64,000 bases of DNA from Tolypothrix bouteillei VB521301 (GCF_000760695.4 NZ_JHEG04000001.1:2375512-2439511), one strand, 5' to 3'; positions 28,409 to 38,492 are shown, counted from the first letter of the stretch. Numbers and translations are program-made. The notes: a model not told the origin generated them from the sequence alone.

Positions 28409-29842
28409 ATGAATGAAGCTGATACCCCTAAAAATGAAGCTTTCGTTGAACCATTAAAATCGAGTAACTCGCCACAACCGGAAAGAGCAAGTTGCCCGTT
28501 TTACTCTGTTTTGCCTGGTGAAACTACAGCAAGCGCAAACATTCCACTACTAGCGCCAGCACAAGATAAGGAATGTGAGAACGATATTACATCGGATGGT
28601 GCTTCTGATGAGGACTGGGTTGCAGAACCGGACCGCGATCGACAGCAGATGATAGATTCCGAGTTCAAGAAATTATTGGTCTTGAACGAAGAACTGCGTC
28701 TGAGCAACGACGACTTGTACGACCAAGTACAGCAGCTTAAAATGGCTTTAAATGAGTCAGAAAAGGCTGTAGAGTGGCAAAAAAAACGCTCTAGTGTCAC
28801 AGAATCAATGCTCAGCCAACAAGCACAAGAACTTGCAGCGGCTCAAGAGCAAATAAAGTCCCTATACCAACAGCTCGAAACTGCAACTGCAAGCGCCCAA
28901 CGTCAAGAAAGTTTAGTTGAAAGCTATAAAGCGCAACTAGATATTAACCAGCAACGCCTTGCCCAATTAGAGAGAGAGTGCGCTCTTATTCAATCTAACT
29001 ATAACGAACAATCCCATCACTTAGTACAAGCAGAAACCGCTTGTCGAGAGCTGCGGACTCGGCTGATGCGACAGCAACGCCAGACTTTACAATTTAAAGC
29101 CGCCCTAGAAAAGTGTTTGGAGACTCCTGTTCCGAGCTACGACTCTCTTGATGAAAATGACTCAGGGAGTACAGCCTCAAAACTTCCCAAGCGGGTCAAT
29201 TCTTTGTTTACCTACACACAACCAATTAAACCTTGGTCGGGAGAACAAAATTTATTTGATGATGATAATCCTTGGGAAGAATCTCCATCACCCGTTCAGA
29301 AAGGAGAAAGTATATCCCCCAATCAACCATTGCCTCAGGACATTTTAGATGAAGAGGAAGAAGAAATCCTGTCTCCATCACAAACAACTAACACACCGGA
29401 AATAGGAACAGTTTCTGTACCAGATTCTAGCGACTTAGATCGGCAGTTGGATGGGGTTATCCAAATGTTCTTTGCAGCCAATTCTGTACCCGTACAGCCA
29501 GCATCGCCTACAGAAGTCAATGAAGATACTCCTCCTGCAGCAGAGACTATCTGGGAAACAACTGCCACACATTTGGTAGAAGAACCAGAAGAACAACAAA
29601 AATCAGAAGTCATTGAAGTACTCCCGAATCATACCCCACCAGACGATTATGTGGACGTTTGGTCAGAACAAGCACCAGTTCTCGAATTACCAGAAACACC
29701 CGTTCCTTACGTGCAATTGATGAACGAATCTACTAACTCCAATTCTCCTTCACCCCTAATTTATCCACACCGTCCCCCAAAAGGTCGAAAATCTTTATCA
29801 TCTGTTGAATTGCCAAAGTTTAATAAGGATGCTAATTGCTAA
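28409..29842 (+). CDS. coiled-coil protein of unknown function
   Basis: Start taken at ATG 28409 (477 residues; a GTG directly precedes it). Residues about 85-240 form a long coiled coil (LVLNEELRLSNDDLYDQVQQ, SLYQQLETATASAQRQESLV, RTRLMRQQRQTLQFKAALEK). The rest is acidic and Pro/Ser-rich, likely disordered, with a short conserved block LDRQLDGVIQMFFAA. No membrane segment. The shape suggests a scaffold or cytoskeletal-type protein, but I recognise no family. Its last codons (DANC) and stop lie in the first heptamer of the repeat element that follows. Confidence 0.65.
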   Translation: MNEADTPKNEAFVEPLKSSNSPQPERASCPFYSVLPGETTASANIPLLAPAQDKECENDITSDGASDEDWVAEPDRDRQQMIDSEFKKLLVLNEELRLSNDDLYDQVQQLKMALNESEKAVEWQKKRSSVTESMLSQQAQELAAAQEQIKSLYQQLETATASAQRQESLVESYKAQLDINQQRLAQLERECALIQSNYNEQSHHLVQAETACRELRTRLMRQQRQTLQFKAALEKCLETPVPSYDSLDENDSGSTASKLPKRVNSLFTYTQPIKPWSGEQNLFDDDNPWEESPSPVQKGESISPNQPLPQDILDEEEEEILSPSQTTNTPEIGTVSVPDSSDLDRQLDGVIQMFFAANSVPVQPASPTEVNEDTPPAAETIWETTATHLVEEPEEQQKSEVIEVLPNHTPPDDYVDVWSEQAPVLELPETPVPYVQLMNESTNSNSPSPLIYPHRPPKGRKSLSSVELPKFNKDANC

Positions 29843-30126
29843 TTGCTAATTGCTAATTGCTAATGGTGAGACTACCCTGTGGATGGTTTTCTCACGCCTT
29901 GGGGACTGGCGTATATCTCTTGTCGGCATAGCGTTACGCTTCACGTTACCCAAGGCATAGGGCTAATGTTGTATTCACTGTTAGGAGGTAGAGTTATACC
30001 GCACGCTCATGTTGGTGGGCAAATGCCTACACCTCCATAGTTAATGGCTAATCTTGACTTCACTATTAACCGATCGCCATTAGCCATTAGCCATTAGCCA
30101 TTAGCCATTAGCCATTAGCTATTAGC
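29832..30126. repeat. composite STRR element 1 in convergent intergenic region
   Basis: The left arm is (GCTAATT)n from 29830 to about 29864, and the right arm is (CCATTAG)n/(CTATTAG)n from 30077 to 30126, the inverse of the left. Between them lies a core (29863-29919) homologous to 32681-32733 and to the inverse of 40841-40892: ATGGTGAGACTACC, CTCACGCC, GGGGACTGGCGTA. Both arms overlap the stop codons of the flanking convergent genes. Confidence 0.85.
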
Positions 30127-32235
30127 TATTAACTCTGATGTCACTTTCCTTGCTTGGCTTTGAGTGCGTGCTACACCTGTGGTGAGAGCGTAATTAATTG
30201 CAAGGAGCTGCAACCACAATCCTGGATAGCGCGGTTCTAACCAGGGACTCATTTGACGCAGCAACTGGGGGAACCATCCTTTTAATAAAGCTCTTACTAG
30301 GGTATGGCGTCCAAAGTCGAGATAATTGCCGATCCACCTGATTAAATCCTTAGCACCAGCAAGTTCCCAAATCCATAGCAGTAACGTGGGATTATTTTTT
30401 GCGGCTTTCCATGCGAGTCGGTTAAATGTCCACCAGTCAAATCGGTCTTTAATGAAGTTATCTGCTACTTCTAAGGGTTCATCTGCTAACAAACCAAAAA
30501 AGTTGTTGAGCATGGAGTTGATTCTTTGGGGTGGTAAGAATTTCCCGGTAGGAACCATCATTCCTTTGGAAAACATCCAGGTGACGGCAATATTATTTTG
30601 GAAAGCCCGAATTTTATTTAGGTGCTTTACGCGCAGCAAGTCGTGTTTCAGCGCGACATCTAAAAGGGTTGTCAGTCGTTCTAAGTTGCGAACAAGAGAG
30701 CCAAAACCCGTGAAAACTAAGGGGGATTGCAGCGATGCTGCATCTCCTATTGCTATCAAGCGGTCATATGCAACCGTGCGATCGCGACTTCCTACGCTAA
30801 AATGTCCCGGTATGTAACCAAATGTCGGCTTTTTCCACACCAGTTTATCCATATCGCAACGGCGGTATTCTGGCAGAATGGTGAAAAAATCTTCGTACAT
30901 CTCCAATAAAGAACCGGGATTTCTAGCATTGACCTCATGGTAATGGAATAAATAAATTGTTAGCTCCTCATTTGCTCCAGGAAACAATTCCCAAATTAAC
31001 TGTCGTCCGCGTGAAATATCGCCATGACTGTTAAGAACATCTCCATACTGAGAATCCCACACTCCGGGTTCAAATCCTTTCTCTATCGCTGCTCCTACTG
31101 TAGGGCATACACTATCAAAGGCACGACCTCCATTCAATTGCCATGCGATTGGTGAAGCAGTTCCCATTGCGTCTACAAGTAGCCGCCCACTGACCTGCTT
31201 ATCCGTTTGACTGGGTAAATGCTTGACACTAAGCACAATTTGTGAATTGTATACATCTGCTTTCACAAACTCCGTCTCATCCCAAATTTCACCACCAGCG
31301 ACGCGCAACTTTTGCCCGCACAATTGCAGTAATGTCTCAGAATCCAATCCTATGTTAAGGACTGTGGGTGTATGTAAAATCGGTGCTTTGAGGTGTTTGG
31401 GATTATTCCCATCAAAAAATTTATTAAATCCGTCCTTATATTCCCGTGCAATACACGTTTCCACTTCTGAAGGTGTGAGCAAGCCCAAGTTAACCAAACT
31501 TTGAATTTCATCACGAGATATATTCCATTCGCGATTCATGCGTCCAAAAGGTAACCGTTCTATCAGCAGCACTCGATAACCCAGTTTTGCCATCACAGCC
31601 GCATGAATAACGCCAAGCGCACCGCCAATGTAGATTAGGTCATATTGGGGAGAGGGGGTAGACACGGTAGAGGAAAAAATTCCCCCTTGTCCTCCTTGTC
31701 CTCCTTGTCCCCAATCGCCAGTATGAGAAAACACCACTTGACGTGGTTGCTTGGGATTCCGTACACCTTCTCGCCATTGTTTTTCCCACCAGTAAACGCG
31801 TTTGAGATCGTACTCCCCATTGGGCATTTTTTGAAAATATTTGACAGTAAGAGGATAATATGGTGCAAGTGCTTCAAAAATTGATGCTTTTAATAAATCA
31901 ACGCTTGGTGGTTCGGGATAATCGTGAGGAAAGCGACTGCGAATCTCAACAGTGAGACGCTGAAGAATTTGCTGCTCTTTTGGGAAAGGTTTGTCTCCCC
32001 AACGGAATGCTTTTAAATAAGTTGTTCGCTGTACTGACCAAACAAATACAGACAATTCTGTCGGTAATTTTTCCGAACTCATCTCGTTAGTGGTTGTAGC
32101 ATTTGGGGTTCTTAAGCGAAAGCCTTCCGGAGTCAGCAATTTTTCCCCTATTTCCGGGTCAAAATAAGTTTGCAACCAGTCGCAAACAGCAGCTGTGTCG
32201 GGAGTAGGGATTTCTAAATACAGTAACTCTCTCAT
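30115..32235 (-). CDS. cruP: CruA/CruP-type lycopene cyclase-family flavoprotein
   Basis: I chose ATG 32235 (706 residues) because GGAG lies upstream; the longer frame starts with TTG. The protein has an N-terminal region of about 190 residues, then an FAD/NAD(P)-binding domain with LIYIGGALGVIHAAVMAKLG and VLLIERLPFG. The block MNREWNISRDE and the later REYKDGFNKFFDGNNP are typical of the CruA/CruP family. CruA cyclises lycopene to beta- or gamma-carotene, while CruP is a paralogue linked to protection under oxidative stress. The long N-terminus favours CruP, but the split is not certain. A Gly/Gln insert (DWGQGGQGGQGG) sits before the FAD domain, and the C-terminus LIANS is repeat-encoded. 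Confidence 0.75.
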   Translation of the reverse strand: MRELLYLEIPTPDTAAVCDWLQTYFDPEIGEKLLTPEGFRLRTPNATTTNEMSSEKLPTELSVFVWSVQRTTYLKAFRWGDKPFPKEQQILQRLTVEIRSRFPHDYPEPPSVDLLKASIFEALAPYYPLTVKYFQKMPNGEYDLKRVYWWEKQWREGVRNPKQPRQVVFSHTGDWGQGGQGGQGGIFSSTVSTPSPQYDLIYIGGALGVIHAAVMAKLGYRVLLIERLPFGRMNREWNISRDEIQSLVNLGLLTPSEVETCIAREYKDGFNKFFDGNNPKHLKAPILHTPTVLNIGLDSETLLQLCGQKLRVAGGEIWDETEFVKADVYNSQIVLSVKHLPSQTDKQVSGRLLVDAMGTASPIAWQLNGGRAFDSVCPTVGAAIEKGFEPGVWDSQYGDVLNSHGDISRGRQLIWELFPGANEELTIYLFHYHEVNARNPGSLLEMYEDFFTILPEYRRCDMDKLVWKKPTFGYIPGHFSVGSRDRTVAYDRLIAIGDAASLQSPLVFTGFGSLVRNLERLTTLLDVALKHDLLRVKHLNKIRAFQNNIAVTWMFSKGMMVPTGKFLPPQRINSMLNNFFGLLADEPLEVADNFIKDRFDWWTFNRLAWKAAKNNPTLLLWIWELAGAKDLIRWIGNYLDFGRHTLVRALLKGWFPQLLRQMSPWLEPRYPGLWLQLLAINYALTTGVARTQSQARKVTSELIANS

Positions 32236-32393
32236 TTTTCGTAGAATCTCCAATAAATTTCTGCATTAAGACAGATTTAACAAAAGGCTAAATTACGGTA
32301 AGATCCGCCCTATTACTTGAACAAAATTCAGTAAAGAAACTTTAAGAGGTTCTCATATTTATTATTCATTTTGTTTTTCTGTAAACATACGCC

Positions 32394-32639
32394 ATGAATT
32401 ATCCCATTCCAGATAGCCCCCAAGAAATCTTTGCCTTGCGACAGCAGCCCGCTGTTGATGAAGAACTAGTTGCTGCAGCAATTGCTGGTGTCATTAAAAT
32501 TGTTCGCGCCCAGGGTCAATCCCTAGAAGAGGTAACCGCCCAAGTCCTCGCCGATGATAGCGTACTCGACATCCAGCAAAGACGCTGGTTGAGCAAAGTC
32601 GTTGCCCAAGTTTGGGATAGTTTTTCTCAAAATGGCTAA
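32394..32639 (+). CDS. small conserved cyanobacterial protein, unknown function
   Basis: An 81-residue soluble, mostly helical protein: MNYPIPDSPQEIFALRQQPA, EELVAAAIAGVIKIVRAQGQ, QQRRWLSKVVAQVWDSF. It is divergent from the CruP-like gene, about 160 bp apart. Similar short proteins occur next to carotenoid or thylakoid genes in other cyanobacteria as I recall, without a known function. The stop codon is the TAA of the first repeat unit (GGCTAATTGC). Confidence 0.6.
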   Translation: MNYPIPDSPQEIFALRQQPAVDEELVAAAIAGVIKIVRAQGQSLEEVTAQVLADDSVLDIQQRRWLSKVVAQVWDSFSQNG

Positions 32640-32862
32640 TTGCTAATGGCTAATTGCTAATGGCTAATGGCTAATTGCTAATGGTAAGACCATTGCTGCA
32701 GGAGGGTTTCCCACGCCCTGGGGACTGGCAAACAAGGGAGGGCTAACCCGTATAGTCCTGTGCGGGCTAGCTTCGCATCGAGAAGCCTAATGCTAATAGC
32801 TAAGGAAAGCCATTAGCTATCAGCCATTAGCCATTAGCTATTAGCTATTAGCAATTAGAGCC
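32635..32862. repeat. composite STRR element 2 in convergent intergenic region
   Basis: The left arm of GCTAATT/GCTAATG heptamers runs 32635-32682. The core 32681-32733 reads ATGGTAAGACCATTGCTGCA, GGGTTTCCCACGCC, GGGGACTGGC. The right arm (AGCCATTAG, AGCTATTAG units) runs 32807-32860. The arms are inverse to one another. The stop codons of both convergent genes lie in the arms. Confidence 0.85.
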
Positions 32863-34475
32863 ATCTCAGCTTGAGAATGTAGCAACAAACCGTATTCTAA
32901 GCCCTCAACAACAGCTTGATAGGACGCTGCTAAAATATTTGTCGAAACTCCCACAGTAGTCCAGCGTTGGTGTCCGTTGCCTGATTCCACTAAAACTCGG
33001 GTTTTCGCTGCTGTTCCTGTATGCCCGTTCAAAATTCTCACTTTGTAATCCGTCAGTTCAAATTCTGCAATTTGCGGGTAAAAATTTACTAAAGCCTTAC
33101 GTAATGCTGCATCTAATGCAGCAACGGGTCCGTTCCCTTCTGCTGCTTCTAGAATATCTCTACCACTCACAGCAACTTTTACGGTCGCAAGCGCACTTGT
33201 TGTTTCTTCTCCTTGAACTAAGTCACAGTGAACTTGAAAGCCTTTAATTTCAAAGAAGGGCTGACGGTTTCCCAAAGCCTCGCGCATTAACAACTCAAAA
33301 CTGGCTTCTGCTGCTTCAAATTGATACCCTTCTTGTTCTAAAATCTTAAGACGTTGCAGAATTTGCCCGGTTTTTGGATTGTGTTTATCTAGTTCGATCC
33401 CAAAAGTTCTTGCTTTCGCTAAAACGTTACTCACTCCTGCTTGTTCGGAAATGACTATCCTGCGACGATTTCCGATTTTTTCTGGTTCTATGTGTTCGTA
33501 AGTCAGGGGATTTCGTTCTACTGCTGATACGTGAAGACCGCCTTTGTGAGCAAAAGCCGAACGTCCTACAAAAGGTGCATGCTCGTCAGGAGCAAGGTTC
33601 ACGACTTCGCTGACAAAGCGACTGATTTCTGTAATGTGAGATATTTTACTATCTTCAAGGCACTCATAACCCAATTTTAATTGCAAATTGGGAATTAAAG
33701 AACAGAGATTGGCGTTGCCGCAACGTTCTCCGTATCCGTTGATCGTGCCTTGTACCATTCTTGCTCCTGCCATGACAGCAGCTATTGTGTTGGCAACTGC
33801 TGTATCTGAATCGTTGTGAGCATGAATACCTAACTTTGGAATTGGCGATTGAAAACGGTTTTGCCCGATCGCCTGCATGACGTCTCTGACAATTCCAGTG
33901 ATTTCATGGGGTAAAGCGCCTCCGTTGGTATCGCAAAGAGTTACCCACTCAGCACCAGATGCGATCGCAGTTTCTAATGTCTGTAGGGCGTAATCTCGAT
34001 TGTGCTTGTAACCGTCAAACCAATGTTCTGCATCATAAATGACACGACGCCCTTGACTGCGAAGATAGTCAATAGTGTCTTGAATCATTGCTAAATTTTC
34101 TGCCAATGTTGTTTTCAGTCCTTCAGTCACTTGTAAATCCCAGGACTTCCCTACAATAGTGACCCATCGCGTTCCAGCCGCCAGAATTGCTTGGATCATT
34201 GGGTCTTCTGAAGCGATTTTATTGGGACGCCGAGTAAAACAAAAGGCAACAATTTCTGCTTGACTCAGGGGTTCTTCTTGAAGGTGCCAAAAAAACTGCA
34301 CGTCTTTTGGATTTGCACCAGGCCAACCACCTTCTATAAAAGGAATTCCCAGTTGATCCAGTCTGCGAGCTATGCGTAACTTATCTTCTGTAGAAACTGA
34401 TAACCCTTCGCGTTGAGTGCCGTCCCGTAATGTAGTGTCGTAAATCCAAAGCTGTGATGAGGAATTTGCAGTCAT
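32841..34475 (-). CDS. cimA: (R)-citramalate synthase
   Basis: Start taken at ATG 34475 (544 residues); the longer frame begins with TTG. The N-terminal HMGL-like TIM barrel has IYDTTLRDGTQREGLS (metal and substrate Asp/Arg) and the metal motif GIHAHNDSD. A C-terminal LeuA-type regulatory domain carries VKVAVSGRDILEAAEGNGPV and LTDYKVRILNGHTGTAAKT. CimA condenses pyruvate and acetyl-CoA to citramalate, a threonine-independent route to isoleucine found in cyanobacteria. LeuA homologues share the fold, but IYDTTLRDGTQREG and this layout favour CimA. The C-terminus ALIANS is repeat-encoded. Confidence 0.9.
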   Translation of the reverse strand: MTANSSSQLWIYDTTLRDGTQREGLSVSTEDKLRIARRLDQLGIPFIEGGWPGANPKDVQFFWHLQEEPLSQAEIVAFCFTRRPNKIASEDPMIQAILAAGTRWVTIVGKSWDLQVTEGLKTTLAENLAMIQDTIDYLRSQGRRVIYDAEHWFDGYKHNRDYALQTLETAIASGAEWVTLCDTNGGALPHEITGIVRDVMQAIGQNRFQSPIPKLGIHAHNDSDTAVANTIAAVMAGARMVQGTINGYGERCGNANLCSLIPNLQLKLGYECLEDSKISHITEISRFVSEVVNLAPDEHAPFVGRSAFAHKGGLHVSAVERNPLTYEHIEPEKIGNRRRIVISEQAGVSNVLAKARTFGIELDKHNPKTGQILQRLKILEQEGYQFEAAEASFELLMREALGNRQPFFEIKGFQVHCDLVQGEETTSALATVKVAVSGRDILEAAEGNGPVAALDAALRKALVNFYPQIAEFELTDYKVRILNGHTGTAAKTRVLVESGNGHQRWTTVGVSTNILAASYQAVVEGLEYGLLLHSQAEMALIANS

Positions 34476-34895
34476 ATGATGAGAATTAAGAGACAACTTA
34501 CAATGAAAATAGGAACTAGGGATTGGGCATTGGGTGTTGGGTATTAATGATTTTTTCTATTCTCTACTTCCTTTTTTCATATTCTGGAAGTATAAATCTT
34601 TATCCTTCACCCTTCATCCTTTATCCCGATCCTTAACTTCAGGAGTTACGCATTTTTCCCTTATTTGCCACAGACTCAACTTGGCTCCCTGCGGACTTGA
34701 AAAGATGAACAATTTTTCCTTACCTCTTTCCTGCGTGCCCTTTGCATGGAGTGCGGTTAATTTAAAAAGATAATTTTTGGACAATGTTGAGAGGATCTAT
34801 GAAAGTGGCACAATAGTATACTATATGAGTCTGCTTCTAGATTAGAAATAAATTGTTACAATACAACCAACAGGTAGCACACTTATTATAATTAA
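34476..34895. other. divergent promoter region of cimA and ferredoxin gene
   Basis: 420 bp. It includes pyrimidine-rich low-complexity text (CCTTTTTTCATATTCTGG, CCTTCACCCTTCATCC) near 34570-34625. No gene or RNA is recognised and promoters cannot be placed. Confidence 0.4.
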
Positions 34896-35234
34896 ATGCC
34901 TACAGTACAAGCTCAGGGAAAAAAAATTGAGTGCCAACGCGGGGAGAATTTGCGGCAAATATTGCTGCAAAATGGTATTGACCTGCATAATGGCGGTGCT
35001 AAGGTAATAAACTGTCGGGGACTAGGAACCTGCGGTACTTGTGCAGTTCTTGTGGAAGGCGAAGTATCACAGACAAATTGGCGCGATAAAGCCCGTCGCT
35101 CTCTACCACCCCATTCTCCCACAAAAAACTTGCGTTTGGCTTGCCAAACCCAGGTTCTTGGAGATGTGAGAGTGACAAAATTTGAGGGTTTTTGGGGACA
35201 TTGTTCTCAAATACTTTGGACACCAGAAAGATAA
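34896..35234 (+). CDS. [2Fe-2S] ferredoxin-type protein
   Basis: A 112-residue protein with a ferredoxin fold: VQAQGKKIECQRGENLRQIL, then the cluster motif CRGLGTCGTC and a fourth Cys in LACQTQV. The first spacing is CX5CX2C, as in adrenodoxin-like ferredoxins, rather than the CX4CX2C of plant-type photosynthetic ferredoxins, so its redox partner is probably not FNR. No signal peptide. The next gene starts 16 bp after its stop on the same strand, suggesting an operon with a membrane-anchored protein. Confidence 0.85.
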   Translation: MPTVQAQGKKIECQRGENLRQILLQNGIDLHNGGAKVINCRGLGTCGTCAVLVEGEVSQTNWRDKARRSLPPHSPTKNLRLACQTQVLGDVRVTKFEGFWGHCSQILWTPER

Positions 35235-35250
35235 AACGGAGAAAAACAAC

Positions 35251-35664
35251 ATGGGCAGATGGACACCACTCATCCTTATGGCGGGGGGCTTGGCGATTTT
35301 GCTGGGAACATTACTAGGAATTAGCTTTCCTATGGGCGGTCAAAATACTGCTCAAAATTTAGTACCAGCACAAAAAACCAGAGCATCAAGAGTTTTACCT
35401 GCTAATATCAATGTCAATAGCTCTGGTAACAACAATGCTGCTCCTCGCAGTACCAACAATAACACTGCAAGTAATAGCAGTACGGAGAGTGCTAATGACA
35501 GCACCGATACTCCTAACAGAGGTAACGTAGCTCAAGTTCAGCAGGAACAAAATAATACTGAGGAGCAAGTCCAAGAAGGAACGGAAAATACACCGAAGAC
35601 AACAAATACTCAGTCAACTGAGGAAACCAATCAGCAAAACGAACCCATTAGAGCTTTGTGGTAA
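35251..35664 (+). CDS. membrane-anchored Asn/Thr-rich protein
   Basis: Start taken at ATG 35251 (137 residues); the longer frame overlaps the ferredoxin gene. One N-terminal hydrophobic segment (about 6-27, TPLILMAGGLAILLGTLLGI) is followed by a low-complexity Asn/Thr/Ser/Gln-rich tail, so the protein is anchored with an unstructured, probably periplasmic or lumenal tail. It is 16 bp downstream of the ferredoxin gene. Such tails vary quickly between strains; no family recognised. Confidence 0.6.
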   Translation: MGRWTPLILMAGGLAILLGTLLGISFPMGGQNTAQNLVPAQKTRASRVLPANINVNSSGNNNAAPRSTNNNTASNSSTESANDSTDTPNRGNVAQVQQEQNNTEEQVQEGTENTPKTTNTQSTEETNQQNEPIRALW

Positions 35665-35723
35665 TACGAGCAAGGCATTCATTCAAATCTAGATATAAAG
35701 AGATATGAGCGATCGCTTATAGG

Positions 35724-35843
35724 TTATTAGTTATTAGTCAACAGTCTATAGCCTATTGTCAAAAGCCGTGACTTCTTGACTCTTGACTCTATAACTGTAT
35801 GACTGTTGATTGTTGAACCTTGACTGTTGACTACTGACTCTTA
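35724..35843. repeat. short direct repeats upstream of thiO-thiG
   Basis: Interleaved TTGACTC, GACTGTTGA and TTATTAG units fill about 120 bp up to the thiO start. No TPP riboswitch core (CUGAGA, ACCUGAUCU-like) is visible in this leader. Confidence 0.6.
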
Positions 35844-35847
35844 ACCA

Positions 35848-37824
35848 ATGACTAGTAACGTTTTAATTATTGGTGGCGGCATTATTGGATTGGCAGTCGC
35901 CATTGAACTAAAATTGCGTGGTGCTCAAGTTACACTCGTAAGCCGAAACTTTCAAACCGCCGCAACTCACGCAGCAGCTGGAATGCTGGCACCCAGTGCT
36001 GAGAAAATTTCGCACAAAGCCATGCTAGAGTTATGCCAGCGTTCTTTGTCCTCCTATTCCAACTGGACGCACAAGCTAGAAACTTTCACAGGGTTAAATA
36101 CTGGTTACTGGTCGTGCGGTATTCTGACACCAGTTTTAGAGGAGAGAGAGGGAGAGAGGGAGAGAGGGAGAGAGGGAGAAACTGTTCTCCCTATCCTTCC
36201 CTCCTCGTCCCCAAGTTACTGGCTGGATCGAGAAACAATACATCAGTACCAATCAGGTTTGGGAGAAGAAGCGATCGGTGGCTGGTGGTATCCTGAAGAT
36301 GCACAAGTAGATAATCGAGCCTTAGCACAAGCATTGTTAGCAGCAGCCCGATCTCTTGGTGTTGAAATCAAAGAAGGTGTTGCCGTTGAGGGAATTCAGC
36401 AGCAACACAGGCGAGTTGTTGGCGTACAAACAAATGCAGGTGTTCTCCAAGCCGAACACTATGTTTTGGCAACTGGAGCTTGGTCTAATGCATTATTTCC
36501 ACTTCCCGTGCGTCCGCGAAAAGGTCAAATGCTGAGCGTGCGAGTGCCCAACAATGAGCCGGATTTGCCTTTGACAAGAGTTTTATTTGGGGAAGAAGTT
36601 TACATTGTTCCGAGACGAGACGGGCGCATCATCATTGGTGCAACCAGCGAGGATGTTGGCTTCACTCCCGATAACACCCCAGCAGGAATTCAATCTCTCC
36701 TACAAAAAGCAATCCGTTTATACCCTCAAATACAGCACTATCCTATCGATGAACTGTGGTGGGGATTTCGCCCTGCGACTTCAGATGAATTACCTATTCT
36801 TGGCACTAGTCCCTGTGAAAACCTCACCTTTGCTGTTGGTCATTACCGAAATGGTATTCTTTTAGCACCGGTAACAGCAGCATTAATGGCAGATTTGATT
36901 TTAGAGCAAAAATCAGACCCCCTACTTTCTCACTTTCACTATTCGCGTTTCCAAACCAAGTCATCTACTACCTCAATGCTGACACTCCCTACAGCCCCCC
37001 ACACCCCTACTCCCTCTGTCTCCCTCTCTGTTCAAGACACTCCACTTCAAATTGCTGGCAAGACTTTCAATTCTCGCTTGATGACGGGAACTGGTAAATA
37101 CCGGACGATTGAGGAAATGCAGCAAAGTGTTGTGGCTAGTGATTGCCAAATTGTCACTGTTGCGGTAAGGCGAGTACAGACAAATGCACCCGGACATGAA
37201 GGTTTAGCTGAAGCACTCGATTGGTCAAAAATTTGGATGTTACCCAACACGGCTGGTTGTAAAACAGCAGAAGAAGCCATTCGAGTCGCACGTTTGGGAC
37301 GAGAAATGGCAAAGCTGTTAGGACAGGAAGATAATAATTTTGTCAAATTAGAAGTCATTCCTGACTCTAAGTATTTGCTACCCGATCCTATTGGAACTCT
37401 ACAAGCAGCAGAACAATTGGTGAAAGAAGGATTTGCTGTATTGCCATACATTAACGCTGACCCGATTTTGGCACAGCGTTTGGAAGAAGTGGGCTGTGCT
37501 ACTGTCATGCCTTTAGCATCCCCTATTGGTTCGGGACAGGGATTGAAAACAACTGCAAATATTCAAATTATCATTGAAAATGCCAATGTACCAGTTGTGG
37601 TAGACGCCGGGATCGGAGCTCCCTCAGAAGCGGCGCAGGCAATGGAAATGGGCGCAGATGCATTGTTAATTAATAGTGCTATAGCTTTATCACAAAACCC
37701 ACCTGCAATGGCACGGGCTATGAATTTGGCAGCAGTTGCAGGTCGTTTGGCTTATCTTGCTGGCAGAATGCCTTTGAAAAACTACGCTAGTGCTAGTTCT
37801 CCTTTAACTGGAACAATTGGTTAG
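35848..37824 (+). CDS. thiOG: bifunctional glycine oxidase-thiazole synthase (ThiO-ThiG fusion)
   Basis: A 658-residue fusion. Residues 1-365 are ThiO, a FAD glycine oxidase with [18 protein letters not shown] and [14 protein letters not shown] that makes the iminoglycine precursor of the thiamin thiazole. Residues about 392-650 are ThiG, a TIM-barrel thiazole synthase with [37 protein letters not shown] (Schiff-base Lys) and [14 protein letters not shown]. The linker is Pro/Thr/Ser-rich ([14 protein letters not shown]). Fused ThiO-ThiG is known in cyanobacteria. An odd purine-repeat insert, [13 protein letters not shown] (36139-36180), lies in the ThiO part and should be a surface loop. Confidence 0.95.
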   Translation: MTSNVLIIGGGIIGLAVAIELKLRGAQVTLVSRNFQTAATHAAAGMLAPSAEKISHKAMLELCQRSLSSYSNWTHKLETFTGLNTGYWSCGILTPVLEEREGERERGREGETVLPILPSSSPSYWLDRETIHQYQSGLGEEAIGGWWYPEDAQVDNRALAQALLAAARSLGVEIKEGVAVEGIQQQHRRVVGVQTNAGVLQAEHYVLATGAWSNALFPLPVRPRKGQMLSVRVPNNEPDLPLTRVLFGEEVYIVPRRDGRIIIGATSEDVGFTPDNTPAGIQSLLQKAIRLYPQIQHYPIDELWWGFRPATSDELPILGTSPCENLTFAVGHYRNGILLAPVTAALMADLILEQKSDPLLSHFHYSRFQTKSSTTSMLTLPTAPHTPTPSVSLSVQDTPLQIAGKTFNSRLMTGTGKYRTIEEMQQSVVASDCQIVTVAVRRVQTNAPGHEGLAEALDWSKIWMLPNTAGCKTAEEAIRVARLGREMAKLLGQEDNNFVKLEVIPDSKYLLPDPIGTLQAAEQLVKEGFAVLPYINADPILAQRLEEVGCATVMPLASPIGSGQGLKTTANIQIIIENANVPVVVDAGIGAPSEAAQAMEMGADALLINSAIALSQNPPAMARAMNLAAVAGRLAYLAGRMPLKNYASASSPLTGTIG

Positions 37825-37966
37825 GGACAAGGAAGATAAGGGAGAAGTACTCAAGAACTTATCCCCAATTCTTGCTAAGTTCTGTAAAGATTTGTATCAT
37901 AAATAAGAGAGTATTTATGCCATTTCTGTAACATTAAATGAATATGCAGGATAAGGAATTGTACTC

Positions 37967-38146
37967 ATGCCCTACACAACAGAAGAAGGTGGTCGGTTAA
38001 ATAACTTTGCTAGAGAACCAAAAGTTTATCAAGCAGAGCCTCCAAGTCAAAAGCAGCAAATAAACTATGTTATCCTGGGAGTAGTTGGTTTGATTTTAGT
38101 GGGTGGCTTGATTTTCGTTGCGTTTTCTGTATCTGCACTCAGCTAA
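37967..38146 (+). CDS. psb34: Psb34-type photosystem II assembly / high-light-like protein (ssl1498 family)
   Basis: A 59-residue protein with the conserved N-terminus MPYTTEEGGRLNNFAREPKV, YQAEPPSQKQQ and one transmembrane helix (about 33-56, INYVILGVVGLILVGGLIFV). This is the ssl1498/Psb34 family, known from Synechocystis and Thermosynechococcus as a small subunit bound to photosystem II assembly intermediates near CP47. It lacks the chlorophyll-binding ExxNGR motif of HLIPs. It is preceded by ATAAGGAATT, a modest ribosome-binding site, and followed by a terminator-like hairpin. Confidence 0.87.
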   Translation: MPYTTEEGGRLNNFAREPKVYQAEPPSQKQQINYVILGVVGLILVGGLIFVAFSVSALS

Positions 38147-38190
38147 TCATTGAATAACTTTTTAGTAAGCCTGTTGACTTTTTTATTGGG

Positions 38191-38223
38191 GCAGGTTCCT
38201 TATGGTAAGGGAGCCTGTCTTCT
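38191..38223 (+). terminator. terminator-like hairpin after psb34
   Basis: CAGGTTCC (38192-38199) pairs with GGGAGCCTG (38209-38217, allowing G-U) around a TTATGGTAA loop. A T-rich TCTTCTGT follows. Probably ends the psb34 transcript. Confidence 0.55.
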
Positions 38224-38492
38224 GTACTGAAAATTAGGGCGTGGAAAGTAGGCGTAGGGGTAATACAATTTTTATTCCCTTGTTGTGGGGACGTTGCCTG
38301 TATTGGTCTGGTGTATGAGGATTACAGAAAAAGCTATGTATATTTATATACTATAATAGATTGAATGTAGAAGCTTAATTTATCCTGAATCAAGCAACAT
38401 TTACTTGAAAGTCATAGTCATGGTTCGATTTACCAGCTGCTCACAAAACCCCAAAAGGGTAGATACACTGCTATTTGGCTCTTTTAGCCACC
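38224..38492. other. upstream region of TPR gene
   Basis: About 270 bp with no gene, RNA or strong repeat seen. Confidence 0.4.

Noticed and set aside
29832..30126. CRISPR-like repetitive region
   Set aside because: Units are contiguous heptamers without unique spacers; no cas genes in the window.
35665..35847. TPP riboswitch before thiO-thiG
   Set aside because: The leader consists of short direct repeats and lacks the conserved THI-box motifs.
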